Shown here piece after piece: positions 34,985-47,016 of a stretch of 64,000 nt of DNA. The stretch spans positions 156,943,534 through 157,007,533 of the forward strand of contig NC_134574.1 of the NCBI RefSeq assembly GCF_050947875.1. The letters run 5' to 3'. The first letter of the stretch is position 1. Every line of letters starts with the position of its first letter. A program made the position numbers and the translations under genes. The DNA is from Dermacentor variabilis. Taxonomy: Eukaryota > Arthropoda > Arachnida > Ixodida > Ixodidae. The notes under the pieces were generated by a model. That model searched no databases, was not told where the DNA came from, and saw only the letters and a program-made list of their open reading frames with translations.

Positions 34985-35905
34985 AGGAGTACAGATTTTG
35001 GGGCTAGTTGTGGTTCGTTGCAGTAGTAGAGGTCATATATAGCTCTGCACTGACACGGACAATAAACACGATAGGACATGCGCTATCAGAAGGGCACGGC
35101 ACTTATATCGACAAGCCGAAAAGTAGAAATCATCGCACTTGGAAACCAGCAGCAGATAGGCGATTTCTCTTCCGCTGAGACCGATCAACGGGGCGTTGAC
35201 GCACTTAGCACACTCGTCATCAAGTTTGCTCCGACCCTTTTCCGCGTATCCTTACCGTATTTCTACACATGACGGAACAATCCTTAAACAGTGGTTCCCA
35301 CCCACAATCATCACAATGCACCGGAACGTACGTGCCTATCTCGAGAACCGTTCAGTTTTTGCCTACGCTCCGTTACTCTGTCATTGACGCATCTATACCG
35401 GTCTCGCCCTGTGTGTACACTTTGCCGCACGACAATCGGAAGAGATAAACGACTCTTTGTGCGCAGGGCACAAAAGACCACTGGTGCGTCTTCGCGCATC
35501 CTCGACGGGTCTTTCCAAATGGATCGGTAGCCTTAGGTGTGCTAGATAGTTTTTGGGCACCTGAAGATATACGGCGTCCACTTCCACCTCACGGGCCACT
35601 TTCCTTGAACCACGTCACACTCGATGCATGTAAGGCACAACTATATGCCCTTCTTTCTACTTTCACGAATGTGCACGTACGTGCCACTCGGTACCCTTAG
35701 CCGTTCCAGCGCATTTTCCGCCACTGACAGAAGCATGTGGATAGGGTAACCCGTGCCCCACAGCCGCTCTTTTTGTCTTGAAACACTCGCGGGCATGCTG
35801 ATGAGGGCATGATTTGCGGAGCGCATTCACAAAACACAGGTTTGTGATTGCTCGCCTCACCAGATTCGAATGTGACGAAGCATGGGGAAGCAGCATCCTT
35901 TTTCC
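34985..35905 (-). pseudogene. Penelope-like element (reverse transcriptase end and GIY-YIG region), decayed
   Basis: On the minus strand, frames from about 35900 give NLVRRAITNLC and then GTGYPIHMLLSVAENALERL, resembling the Penelope reverse transcriptase end (L..RA...C ... NGYP...I). Next comes a Cys/His-rich block CPAHKESF, AAKCTHRARPVHRCVNDRVTE and LHCDDCGWEPLFKDCSVMCRN. This matches the C-terminal GIY-YIG-type region of Penelope-like elements (C..H ... Y.G.TGRC.N.R..EH ... HC..C.C.P.F). The GIY-YIG tyrosines are lost. The low-coordinate end carries the GGCTAGTTG...GACATGCGCT pattern also seen around the composite insert at 20473-21106. Confidence 0.7.
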
Positions 35906-35984
35906 CCGAGGGTATTATTGAAAACAACAATGATTGGTGGTCAAAATTTGTTTGATGCCGAAAAACTGGATGGCGTTATTAATA

Positions 35985-36935
35985 AGCTAGTAGATCATGC
36001 GCAATAACCAGATTGTCGAGACACTCAGGGAACAAGCCAACCACATTATATGGTTGCCTTGAGATAGTATATAGCGCACGTCATGTAGTCCTTCTTGACC
36101 CTGTGAATTCAGTGCTATGGGACCTCGATTACTCATATAATCATCGTGTGGTTTGCAGATGGTATTGCCTTGTTGAGCAACGCGGGCGATGGTTTGCAGA
36201 AAACGATTGAGGAGCTTAGCCGGCAAAATGTATTGGCAGCTAGGTCTGAAGAATAACATGCAGATGACTCGCCTGGCAAGAGAATGAGATTTGGTTATTG
36301 TCAATCAGCCACTAGAGTCCCTGCAATAGTACGCTTATCTAAGCCAATTACAGGGGACACAAGTCACGATAAGGAATTCAACAGAGAAAATTAATATAAA
36401 CTTGGCTGGAGCACACGAGGCAGGCATTGCGAAGTTATGACTGGCATATTACCTTTTAAAAGTATACAATAATTGTATTCTGCCGGTATTAACATGCGGA
36501 GCAGAAAACTGGAGTTTATATCAAAGCAGCTTGACAAGTAGTTAAGGACCGAGCACCGGGCGATACTGAACCAGATATGGCAGACAAATAACGATGACAG
36601 GAAGATAGCGGTGTGGATTAGAGAGTAGCCGATGTTTTAGTTGAGATTAACAGGAATGAAAGTCGTTTGGCAGGTCAATGTAATGTGTAGGGCCGACAAT
36701 CGATGGTCTATTAGGGTTAGCCAATTGCTACCGATGGACGGAAAGCGCAGTTGTGAATGGTAGAGAAATACGTGTTGCCATGAAGTTATGAAGTTAGCAT
36801 GGCATAAGATCATGTCAGCTGGCGCGAGACAGGGGTAACTGGAGATCGATTGGCGCGGCCTTAATCCTGGGGGGGGGGGGGGGGGGCAGTGGACATAAAC
36901 ATAGGCTGCTGCTGATGATAATAATGATGATGCTG
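35985..36935 (+). pseudogene. RTE-type LINE relic with 3' end
   Basis: The plus-strand frames include VWFADGIALLSNAGDGLQKT and IEELSRQN, an RTE reverse transcriptase box with FADG instead of FADD. Further thumb-region pieces follow (LNQIWQTNNDDRKIAVW). The end reads 'gcagtggacataaacataggctgctgctgatgataata', a poly(G)-interrupted version of the standard tick RTE tail, followed by a TGATGA-rich tail. Many stops and shifts show it is dead. Confidence 0.8.
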
Positions 36936-37239
36936 ACGATGATAATACAATTTTAAGATGCTCTTCAACGCCGGCGTGGCTACGTATACATGCCTAACTT
37001 GAGTCGCCGCGATCGCAGAATTTGATCGTCACGAGCCTTCGCGTCAACGTTCATTCACCACTGAAATAGAAAAGGGTCCCATCACCGGGAATATCGCGGT
37101 CAGGAGATTCGCGGTAACGTAACCCGTATACGCTGTACCAACAGGAAAGAAAATACGACCTCTCGATTCCTGCGAATGTTGAAGTCAGAACCTCGCTCAC
37201 GGCTGTGCGGTGGAGTTCATCGCGTTGGAATAAATTCCC
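36936..37239. other. no gene seen
   Basis: Nothing is recognised on either strand apart from the decaying LINE tail. Confidence 0.45.
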
Positions 37240-37570
37240 TTACAGAACATTCCTTTTTCTTTTTTTTTTTTTTTGAGCGGGGCGGAGCGGAGGAACAAAC
37301 AAATTTATGCATACTTGAAACTGCAAAGAGATTGTTACAGCCGGGCTAGTCGGCATGACAACATGATACGGCAAGCAGCTCAAAGACGGCACAAATACTG
37401 AAAATGAACTATACACACTGGGCGGAATAAATATTACTTGAAAGCCTAAAGAAAAGGGGTCAGGGACGGGGGGCAATAAAAAAGAAGAAACAGGAGGGAG
37501 CATATGATGATGATGATGATGAAGCCTTAGGTAATGGCACAAACCCACTGAGGGGGATAGGCCACGAATC
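37240..37570 (-). mobile_element. LINE 3' end with (ATG)n tail
   Basis: On the minus strand 37560-37500 reads 'ggcctatccccctcagtggg', then 'tttgtgccattacctaaggc', then (TTCATC)(ATC)n. This parallels the tail at 60427-60538 ('ggccaatcccccagtgtggg...gagccataacatgaggc' then (ATC)n). It is therefore the same LINE family inserted in the opposite orientation. The part toward 37240 ends in a T run (A-rich on the minus strand) and has no intact frame. Confidence 0.5.
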
Positions 37571-39870
37571 GGGTGGTATTATGATTCAATAAATAAAATA
37601 AAATAAATTGGTTAATAAATAAATAACACGCAAAAAGAAAGGAAAACAAATAACAAAAGATGTAAAATAAACTATGGATACATGAGATGAAGTATTGATC
37701 AATACTATAGTATGCCTTGCGTCGATAGGAATGTTAAAGAAGAAAGGATATACTTAAACTTGAGTAAGGTAAATTATCGCGACAGTATTGAAGACTGGTC
37801 GTAAAAAAGAAGAATGACTGTAATAGCATATATATGCACGGGAAGGCAATCGGTTGTTTCTGTTGTCACCGCGCACGGCTGCACTATGGCTCGTCCTGTG
37901 GTTGCTACGCCACTCTGGGCGCGCTACACTACAATTAGTGCTGCCACGGTTAGTTAATGCTGCTGGTAGTTATTGCTGCCATGGCAACGATAGCAACCTT
38001 TGTAGGCACTGAGGTCGGTAACTAAACACATAAAATAAGGCGAGTAGAATCCAAGCGGCAAATGGCAGGGGAAAGCGGTGGCCAGCGCCACTGAAACACA
38101 TATCGTGTATGCCACGAACCAAGCACTCATGTATACGGCGTGCTTTTCCCGAGATTCAACGCGCGATGTACGCATTTCCCGTGATTTCCGAAGCGAAAAT
38201 CGGCAGAGAACGGCGTCAGGGGAGGTTTCCCTGCTAAGGCTGTCTAAACGCCATGGTGCCCCTTCAATGTTAGTGCCAAGCCTTCTTTGCACTTGCATGG
38301 TGCGTGGACGCGTTACTTATGCGCCTATAGCGTGTCCGTGCACACATCGCGTATACTGGAGAATGTGTATAGAAAGAAGAAGTAGAGAACTCTTTAATAA
38401 AATGCAGAGAATTCGACCGGCGTTACGTAAGCGCTGACATGCTATTCCGCATAGAAAAACGGATGGGGGACAAGAAGGCCCTAGAAGGGGGAATGCTGGA
38501 AAAGAAGAAGAAAACAACAACAGAAAACAAGAAAGCAAAATATATAATCATGGTATGTACAGGTGAGACAAGCGTGATGTTACCGGTGTACAGAGCCTGT
38601 AGCTTGACAGTCAAGACAACGTCTTGAAAGAGTGAAATTGAAAAAAAAAAAATAAAAGCTTGACGTAGCTTTGAAGGAGTTCATTGTTATATCGCATTGT
38701 CGCGTGTCATTTATGTCTCCCCTTCCCTTTACCTCAGTGAGCAGTAGAAGGCTAGAGACACGCTGTTGCAGTCGGCCTCTAAAAAATTTTACCGTCGTTA
38801 AAACCTCCGTCCTCCTCTGCGCCAGTTGCCGCATGCGTGCCGCTGAAAACATGTTGCAGCGATAAGCCAGGATGTCCGGCCGATGTAACTCACAAGAGAT
38901 GGGAAGTGAAGACAAAAAGAAAAAAAAATGAAAGTGTGCTAGCGAGAGGATGGCGAAGGTTGGGCGAGAGAGAAGGGGGAGAGAGGCGAAGGGACGCAGT
39001 TGCCATGGCGATGAGTGGATTTGCGCCATCTTCTCGAGCCCGGCCGTATCGACCTCCGGGTTCGTGGGCGAGAAGCGAAGAAGCCGCGGTGGCGTGTAGA
39101 GCGATCGCGGGGAGCAGTTGCAGGAGACGCAGCGCCTCGCCGCCGTTCTCTCGAGCTCGGCTCGGGATACTGCGGAGCTGGTACGCTGGGATACTGTAGA
39201 GACGGAGGGAAGGGGGGTAGGTGGAGGGGGTACAATATACACGCGGGAAACAGGGCGCTGCGGAAGAATCCACGGCGCATGCGCTCCGGTTGTTGAAGCA
39301 CCTCCTCGATACGGGGTCACAGGGGAGAAAAGAACCCTGCTTCGCTTACGGAGGTGTGCCACCAGCGGCGTTGTTACGGAGCGGACGTCGCTCGGCTCTC
39401 ACTGTCGGTTTCGGAAATGCTCCCCGCAGAACCGCTCCCAACCCCCTCCATCGGACGACAGAATCGACAAAATGTTCTTGTGTCACCTGAAATAACTCAA
39501 CCGAGGTCTACCTAACCTAACCTGACATGGCCTTGGGTTAATTCGGAGTCCTCCGTTACGGCGTCCCTCCCAGTGCCACCATCGCACGGGAAGCACGATG
39601 GGTATATTAGAGCCGCCGGCTTCAATCCGACAAACCTAAGCTATAGCCTTAGCTACGTTGGCCTAAGGTAACTGAACATTACCTTACACAACGCAAACCC
39701 CACCTGGCCAGGGTCATACTCTCAAATGTAGTGTATTATCTGGGAGTTGGTTTATACACGACCTATTCATGCATCTTCTGACTCATCTTCCTTGTCTTTC
39801 TTTAATGTCGGGCTTACCTGAATGAAGTATATAAGCCTTTCGGCCTGCCTCTCTTCTACCCCGCCTATCG
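37571..39870. other. no gene seen; partly GC-rich
   Basis: AT-rich to 38700, then GC-rich to 39480. Long frames at 38580-39495 occur on both strands at once, which points to composition, not coding. A short 'cctaacctaacct' at 39512-39524 is noted but is not a telomere. Confidence 0.4.
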
Positions 39871-39871
39871 T

Positions 39872-39873
<2 letters not shown>

Positions 39874-39905
<32 letters not shown>
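39874..39905. repeat. (CT)n microsatellite
   Basis: A pure CT dinucleotide run of about 32 bp. Confidence 0.95.
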
Positions 39906-39909
<4 letters not shown>

Positions 39910-40772
39910 AACGACATATTGTTGCATTCGAGGAAACGCTCGGGTTTGCCGCCTCTCCAGTGAAAGCACACGCACTTGCCTCCCCGCCAAGTTCTCCCGA
40001 AACGGAGCCACGGAGCTCGCCGTGCGGAGATCGACCGGAGGCGCTGCCATGGCTAAAACAATCCGACTCAGCGAGACGTCGCCGTCAAGAAACTACTGCT
40101 TATAGGATGTGATAAGGAAAGAGGCAGAGAGACAAAATACAGCAGCACCAATAAGCGCATTACAGGAAGCGGCTTTCTGCCACCGAGCGAAGTGGGCGCA
40201 AGGCGCGATCGATCAGAGGCTGTGAAAGTGTGGACTCTAGGGAACCGTATGGAAAACAAAATTGATGAAAGTAAAAGAGGGTAGCAGAGCAGTGTTTTCA
40301 CATAGTTCGGGCGTAACACTCAAATCAGGGGTGGGGCGGGGGGGGGGGGGGGAGTGCATATATACTATATATGCGCGAGACGAAATAGATGGTTGACGTG
40401 AAATAGGCGCCGACATGCCGCAATGCTATGTGTATACGTATTGTGGGGATTTGGGGAAGTGACCTCAGCTCGCGCGCAGCGGCGCTGACGGCTGACGGGG
40501 CGCTGTGCCTCGCTAAGCTCGAACCTGCGGTGGTCAGTACTCCACGTGAGACACGAAGACCCCGCAATATTATGTACTTCTGTCGGCATGGCAGCACGCA
40601 CCAGGAGGTGCTGCTTAGCTCGTTAAACTGAGCAAATGAGCCACAGCGACCAGTGAGTGCTTTGTTCACCGAAACTTTTCATGAGCAGAAGTTCGGTTTT
40701 CATGGCCCCAGCCTCTTGCTTTTCGCACTGGAATGGTCTGCGACGCTATACCTGCAATGTGGTGCACCACCA
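39906..40772. other. no gene seen
   Basis: Mixed sequence with a G run at 40338-40352. No frame is recognised on either strand. Confidence 0.4.
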
Positions 40773-40934
40773 CAATGTAAAATAATTTACACCCTGAAAA
40801 GTAAAAAAGGGTGTAAATGTGTCTATAACTCACACCCTTAGGGTGTCCGTTTTATAGATAACACCCTCAGGGTGTGAGTTATAGACACATTTACACCCTT
40901 TTTCACTTTTTAGGGTGTAAATTATTTTACAGTG
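40773..40934. mobile_element. near-perfect palindromic MITE (ACACCCT type)
   Basis: The left half (40773-40846) and the reverse complement of the right half agree almost base for base over about 70 bp. Both read TGTAAAATAATTTACACCCT, then AAA..GT(g)AAAAAGGGTG, then TAAATGTGTCTATAACTCAC and ACCCT. The centre has two further palindromic cacaccct/agggtgt units. The ACACCCT/AGGGTGT core also appears at the ends of the CACTCTTA MITEs at 19947 and 45599, so these may be related families. Confidence 0.9.
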
Positions 40935-42475
40935 CACGCCTCCTCGCCATGGTGAGGAGGCACTTTCATTACTTCACTAAGTTGTGTGCGACTGTCCTTG
41001 CTGCCGTGTGCAGTGTGCAGCATTGCCAGAGGGAACCACTTCGGAATGCCCACCTCGTATAGGTCATCGCAGCAGAGGGCAACAAAGGCACTGATGCAGT
41101 TCTTGGGAACAGACCTGCACCGACAGCTGTATACCCTGAATTGGTGTCAATTCACCGCGCTGCAAACGATCTATATAGTGTTGCGATGGTATATCTCGCT
41201 CTCAACCTTCACTTTCTTCTGATATTTAAACTTCCCCTCCCCCTTTGACGTGAGGCTTCCCTTGCGCACGCCTGTGTTCGGGGACATTTTCTCTTTCTCC
41301 CATCTTCTTCCAGTCCCTGTATGTAGCGTAGTCTATCAGCCGCTTTTCCCACCCTGTCTTCCATTTCGCAGATTCTGTCATTGTTACAGCGATTTTCACT
41401 TCTTTTTCTCGAGTTAGCTGACACCATCCTATGCCTGTAAGTTTCCTGATGTCACGCCATCTCGTCGTCTGCTCCCCTTGGTTGTCGTTTTTTTCCCCTA
41501 ACATCTTGGCCTATTCTGTGGCTCTATACGAGGGCAGTTTGTAAAGTTCGCATTATCGGTACCATGCATTTGGTACAGGCGTACGCGATACGCATGAATA
41601 TGAGTGCACGTCATCCACTTTGGTGCAATATAAACATTTTCTTCTATATAGTACCGCGGAACAACACAAACTACGACATCAAATTAAGTATGGCAGCGTC
41701 TACCGGGAACGTTGGTAACAGGCGCTATGCATTAGTTATATGCACCTGGCATACACTGCGTGCGTGTAGAGCACGTAGCTATTTGGTGTAAGAGGTTAAA
41801 GCAGACGATGACGGTGAAATCTTGAATCTTGTATGTCAGACTGCATCTGACTTTAACCTTCACATTCGATCCTACCTTAGAAAGAACTGCCTTCAAGTTC
41901 ACTGATGGAACACAGGCTTATATTGTGCAACACCCTGAGCATTCGGCAAATGTATATACCACAGGGGAAAAGATTTCAAGCATGACTCATTGTTGGAGGA
42001 AACACGCTGTGGTCATTCTAACTTCCGCTAGAGCAGATGTGAGCGAATGCAACAGTTACAAAAGGTGCTTCGTCATTTATATTAATCTAAACATTTAATG
42101 TATCTTTATTAGGTAAAAATAAATGGTACTGTGTAGGCTCTGGATGGCTCTTAACGAAACATCCAAAATATTGTGTGTGTGATTGTGTGTTCTTCTGGTG
42201 TGCTTTGTTAGGTGTGTGTGCAGGTGTGATGGTGTGTGTGCAGGGCAACATGGCTACTGTGTGATGTAGAAACTCGCGATAAACGGCAAATATTGAACGT
42301 TATTTCATCTATAATAAGTAGCACGCAAGAGGAAAGGAGCCCTTTAAGTGCAATAAATCAACATTTGAACTCAGCCGTATAAAACCGCGGCATATGGACA
42401 TCTAGATCCAATAAGGAAAACTGAACAGAAGTAAATCGTCATGTGCACGCACACACGTGAAAGGGAGGTCACGTG
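40935..42475. other. no gene seen; probable 3' flank of gene 2
   Basis: A minus-strand frame at 41226-41504 (RWRDIRKLTGIGWCQLTREK...) is open for 92 codons but has no family I recognise. On the minus strand an AATAAA lies at 42110-42105, about 365 bp past the stop of gene 2. It is a candidate polyadenylation signal. A GT-rich tract is at 42172-42242. Confidence 0.4.
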
Positions 42476-44372
42476 TCACGGAGAGCCATTCGCAGCATTT
42501 TCAGTCCCGTTCTCGTACCCCATCGCGACCGTCGCTGCCTCCACACCACAATTAGTCAACTGAACGCCGGATGCCTTGCATCCCGGCAATAGAACTTTAG
42601 CGAGCAGGTTGCTTATCGTGGGAAAAAATTTACGACGCGTCTTCGTCGCGTCGGCCAGCGTGGTGTAGCGCGCGACTTCTCGATTTTGAACTTTCCTCAC
42701 CGAAAGTACCTCGCATTCGTTGAAAACGTAGGAAAAGAGAAAAAACGAGTCCCCGTCCAAGTCGGTGCCGGGTACGGTTTCCGTGCGCCCGCCGACTTTG
42801 GAACGGTAAACGTCCAGGGCCGCGTGGAACGCTGCGAGTTCTAGCGCTCCCAAGTACGCCTCAATTCGCCGACGTGGATCGAAGCTGTCGTCTTCGTCCG
42901 GAAGCGAAAAGTACTTCGACGCGCACTGCCCGAACGGCGATGACATCAGCTCCTCGGAAAAGTTACGCCGGAACACTGCCCCGAGAACTCGAGGTGCGTA
43001 CCTGACTGCGGCTAGAAGTCTAAGCCAAGGGTCTTTCAACGCCGTCAGGTTGAACACCGGCTCGGGAACTGCGATCACCGACGGTGCGGCCTCAAATGTA
43101 TCCGCCGCTGTGCCGAATGCGCTGCCCCTCCTGTGAACCTGCGTTCCCAGCCAAAGCTTCCACGTGGAGTTGCTGAGAAACCGGAGCATCCTGGAACCCT
43201 GGAGTTCGTCGCCGTACAGGTCGGCTTGATGCGTCGACAGAATCGTAAAGTTCTCGAACTCGGCCGGCAGTCCGTACGACGTGGACAAGTCGCCGAAGAA
43301 AGCAAACTTTCGAGCGACCACGTTCATGATTTTAAGAAGGGACTCCTTCGCACGTTCTTCGAGACGAGAGGCCTCGGTGCTGATGGCGCTCCAGTACGAC
43401 AGTAGGTAAGGGTCGTGCCGCGCCATCAGGTTCAAGCAGGCGTCGCGAAGATTCGTTTCCGCCCTCCAGCGGCGGTGACCAGCCGAATCGATCACGGAAG
43501 GCGACCCGGCACCATCCTCGTCAAAGGTCGTCGATTCTCCCAGCACCAGCGGACCCAACTCTCGGTCGACGGCCAGGGTCAACAGTTCCACGCCCGTCGA
43601 CTTGTACCAGCCGTAGTTCCAGGCTGGATGCATCGCCGATTCCGCATCGAACGAGCACTTCTTTTCAGCGCTAGGGACGCTGCGTACGATCTCGGCGCAT
43701 ATGATTCTCCCCAAGAGCCTCAGGAACAGCGCCTGCTCCGTGTCGTTCGAGTTGGTCGAGTTTGCGGCGATTCCAAAAGCCCTGAGCACGCTCCGTCTTT
43801 TACTTGACGCGTAAGAACCGAGCCAGTCGCTGGCGGGACCTTCGCGCGAACCGGAAGCAGCTGGTCTGAAGAGCCTCACGCGAAAGGTATCCGGGTAGCC
43901 GGTCACCGAGACGTCGAAGAACGGCGAGAAGCCCATCCTGGCCAGCCTGACGATCGTCGTCGCCAGAGCGACCACGGAAGGCGAGCTTCCCAGTTCCAGG
44001 AGAGCTTTGATCTCTTCGACCTCGTACCGAGACGTCAACTGGCTGCGAGTGCACTGGAGGAAGAAGCTTCGCAGTTTCCTGAACGGCCGTTTCGTGTCGT
44101 CCACGGACAGGCGACGAACTAGCTTGCGCCTGTGGCTGTCCAAGATGGCGTCGTCGATGGAGTAGCTACCGCGACGCCTGGCGGAGGGTGACTTGGCGTA
44201 TTTCTCTCGCCACCGTGTGCACACGTGGTCGTATAGGCTATCGCAGGGGCCGAACGTAGGGTCCAGCTGTTGTTCCAGGAAGGCGGCCGTGCTCTGGCAC
44301 TCGACTGTGTTACAGAATGAACCGGTGCCGTTTTGGTTCGTCGCGTCGGCCACCGATTTCTCCTCGTCGAAG
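42476..44372 (-). CDS. gene 2, exon 2: M13-like ectodomain lacking the zinc site
   Basis: On the minus strand the acceptor tttatttaacgtcggcag ends at 44373 and the exon runs to TGA at 42476. Joined to exon 1 it gives 763 residues. The ectodomain starts FCNTVEC, then GPCDSLYDHVCTRW, the M13 N-terminal cysteine pattern. It shares with genes 1 and 3 the motifs RRGSYSIDD, MGFSPFFDVSV, WNYGWYKSTG, CLNLMARHDPY, STWKLW and VPGTDLDGDSFFLFSYVF. At the position of the zinc helix (about residues 576-600) it reads ALKDPWLRLLAAVRYAPRVL, with no HExxH and no ExxxD motif, so hydrolysis is not expected. A final Cys pair (LPGCKASGVQLTNCGVE) is common to all three. The frame is intact over 1.9 kb with GC-rich codons, arguing for selection despite loss of the active site. 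Adhesion, ligand-binding or decoy roles are possible but unproven. Confidence 0.87.
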
Positions 44373-45289
44373 CTGCCGACGTTAAATAAAAAGTAAGACA
44401 ACAGTTTTCATGAGGCTCTTGCATGACTGGTCCGTCTATGTAACATTGCAATTGTACGTGACGGTATACAATCGCTGCTAAGCCGCTATCGACGAATAAA
44501 CGCTATCCGCATTAAAATTCTGTTCCCCGACAGACTGAACATTTCGTACTAGGCATTAAAAAAACTTTTTACTGAGTTGCCTTGTCCACACTGTCCGACA
44601 ACTTGAAGACGACCGACCACCAAGCTCATATAGACTCTTCTATGCATCGCTTTGAGGAGACATCGGAAAAGAATATATTTAGTGGTTCCATATAGAAACC
44701 CAGAGGGCTTACATCAGGTACAGCGTCAGCTGTAAGACAATATACGCAAAGGCTCTCGACTATTTGAAAGCGGCATCTTTTGCTCAAGTCGAAGTGCTCG
44801 AACGGGACGCTCAAGCCCGCAAGCGTTTTAATGAAGACCGTAAGAAGCCTACCCACTAGTTCATCAAGCGCCCATCTGTGCATATATATATATACCAATG
44901 TTTCAAGGAGAATCAGGTAATTATGCGCGTACTATACTTGAAAAACGACAAAACCCAGACTTCGAAGACGCGTACACAAGAGGAGAGAATTACAGAACTA
45001 CACACACACAGGGTGTCTTTGTGCATTTATCTTCTCTTACTCGATGTATGTGGTTGTGCAATTATCTCCTCTTACGCAGCGTATGTGATTGTGCAATTCT
45101 GTTCTCTACTGTATATACGCGTCTTCGAAAGCTGGCTATTGCTGTTGTTGTTTTTTTCAAGCTAGTTACCAACAGGCCCAGCGCCAAACTCCTTACGTGC
45201 TTTAAATTTCGCTATAGCCCAATTTTACTGCTCGCCGCATGGGCTATCAGCAAACAGTAAAAAAAAAAAAGTTCATGGATTGTACGTGC
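44373..45289. other. gene 2 intron, AT-rich, short tandem repeat
   Basis: Intron sequence. Two tandem units of about 36 bp (gtg(g/a)ttgtgcaatt...) occur at 45048-45105. No gene is seen. The 120-codon frame at 44898-45260 has no motif. Confidence 0.45.
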
Positions 45290-45520
45290 TATAGAGCCAC
45301 AATCTTATCACGAGACATGCCGTATAGTGCAAGGCTGCGGAATAATTTTGACCACCTGGGGGTTCTTCTACGTTCACCCAATGCGCGGTATACACGAACG
45401 CTTTTGCATTCCGTCACCAGCGAAATGCGGCCGCCGCGGCGGGGATCGCGCCTACGACTTGGAACCCACGACACGCAGCGCCACAACCACCGTGCCCGCG
45501 ACGGACGTGAATTCAAAAGC
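45290..45520 (-). mobile_element. Ruka-like SINE (diverged)
   Basis: This contains 'gcggaataattttgaccacc', 'tgggggttcttctacgttca', 'gcgaaatgcggccgccgcgg' and the inverse B box 'gggatcgcgcctacgac'. It has the same order as the copies at 16270, 48140 and 53283, and lies in the gene 2 intron in the same orientation as the gene. Confidence 0.8.
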
Positions 45521-45598
45521 GAACTGAAATAACTTATGAGAAAACCTGTCGCGAGTAATGACATGAAAGTGCGACGTGTAATCGCTCTTGTATATGTG

Positions 45599-45872
45599 CA
45601 CCCTTAAAAATGCTTGCAGCCTTCGGGGCTTATCTTGTCGCACAACGATAATCGTCGTCTGCCTTGCTTGCGTTTTCTTTCTTGAAAAGAATCTGGGCCC
45701 GCTACTTTCCTGCCGAGAATGCTACGTCACGCTGATAACGCGCATGCCGTTCGTGACCATGCAGGAGATACCGAGCTCGCAGCGTTAAAGAAAGGAAACG
45801 CAAACAAAGCAGAGGACGATTACCGTTGTGGGACAAAATACGCCGCAAAGGGTGCAACTGTTTTAAGAGTGT
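45599..45872. mobile_element. CACTCTTA-type MITE, copy C
   Basis: The left arm has 'cacccttaaaaatgcttgcagcc' and the right arm ends 'gggtgcaactgttttaagagtg'. The inner stems 'cttgtcgcacaacgataatcgtc' and 'gacgattaccgttgtgggac' pair. It is the same family as 19947-20214 and lies in the gene 2 intron. Confidence 0.85.
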
Positions 45873-45954
45873 ATGCTCTACGCATTCCACACGGTTGTGG
45901 GTACGTAAATGACGTTTGGTTTTCTTTATGGCTAACTGCATACATTCTTAATAA

Positions 45955-46030
45955 AGTTTGCACTCTTTGGGGCTTATCTTGTCCCACAAGAATAATCGTC
46001 ATCTGTCTTGCCCGCATTTACTTTCTTTGC
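45955..46030. mobile_element. CACTCTTA-type MITE, partial copy D
   Basis: Only the left arm is present: 'gtttgcactctttggggctt' followed by 'cttgtcccacaagaataatc' and 'gtcatctgtcttgcccgc'. The other half is absent, so this is a solo end. Confidence 0.7.
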
Positions 46031-46220
46031 AGCCCCATTGCAGGTAATTAGCGAAATTATCGCTGACATGTTCCTTCCTGCCAATGTCTGCAGCTATATG
46101 TAGTCCATCTCACGAGTCGTTCGCAGAACTGTGGAAGCTGCAAGGACCCCTGTGCGACTATAGAAAGACCCAATGCCCCTTGAGACGTGTTAATCCACGC
46201 CGTGTCGTCTGCTCGGCGGC

Positions 46221-46405
46221 TGCTGAATTCGCGCTACACACGAGGTGCATGCGCAAAGGTATATGCCATGTATACATAACATATACCTTTGACATACACA
46301 TGACATATACACATACATGTATACATGACATATACAAAGGTATATGTCATGTATACATTACATATACCTTGGCGCATGCACCTCGTGTACACCGCAAATT
46401 CAGCG
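46221..46405. mobile_element. foldback element with 50-70 bp arms
   Basis: The core arms cacgaggtgcatgcgcaaag / cacgaggtgcatgcgccaag (the second read in reverse) extend inward as gtatatg(c/t)(c/a)atgtatac and outward to 'gctgaattcgcg' and 'gctgaatttgcg'. The centre is rich in tatac/catgta units that are palindromic themselves. Confidence 0.8.
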
Positions 46406-47016
46406 ATATATCGCTGAAACGTATATCATGTATACCAAGCAACAACAAAACTCTATCATTCTGCCATTAAGCTACGATCGGAACTATAGCCTGCCATGCA
46501 GGTGTGATTTGTACCTTCGGCAGCGCTGCAAACGTCTTGCGAGATGCGGGCATATGTCATGTCGCCGTCGCCGTGTGTCATGTCGCGGAGGGGACGCCGG
46601 TCGACGAACAATTTTCTTTTTTTTTATGGCGACACTTCAAAAGAAACGGGGTGTTATTTCGCACATTGTCCGATTCCGCCACATTAATTGTTTGATTTGT
46701 CATCTTGCCAGCTCTGATTGGCCCAGCGGACTGCTAATCTATTACGGCGCCTCCGATGCCGGCCAAAACGCCGCCATTGCAGAATTCGTCAATACGTGGC
46801 GGAATTGGACAACTTCCAGAATGTCACTATATAGCTGACGTCACGTACAATTCAAGTAAACGCCCCTATTCGGCCACCCTTCTTATGGAGTATATATTGA
46901 AAACTCAGTTAAACCGACAAGGGCATGACAGTTCCCTTATTAAAAAAAATGAAGAAGACATCTGGTATAATGGCTCAAGCTCACTCGAACTGCACGGCCA
47001 CCTTCCGCACCACAAG

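Noticed and set aside
38580..39495. 260-codon minus and 125-codon plus frames in GC-rich DNA
   Set aside because: Several frames on both strands are open at once, which reflects GC content and not selection. No recognisable motif.
39508..39525. CCTAACCTAACCT run, possible arthropod telomere repeat
   Set aside because: Only about two and a half units of the TTAGG-type motif, surrounded by ordinary sequence.
41226..41504. 92-codon minus-strand frame (RWRDIRKLTGIGWCQL...)
   Set aside because: Looks mildly protein-like but matches no family I know and has no start or splice support. It may be old LINE sequence.
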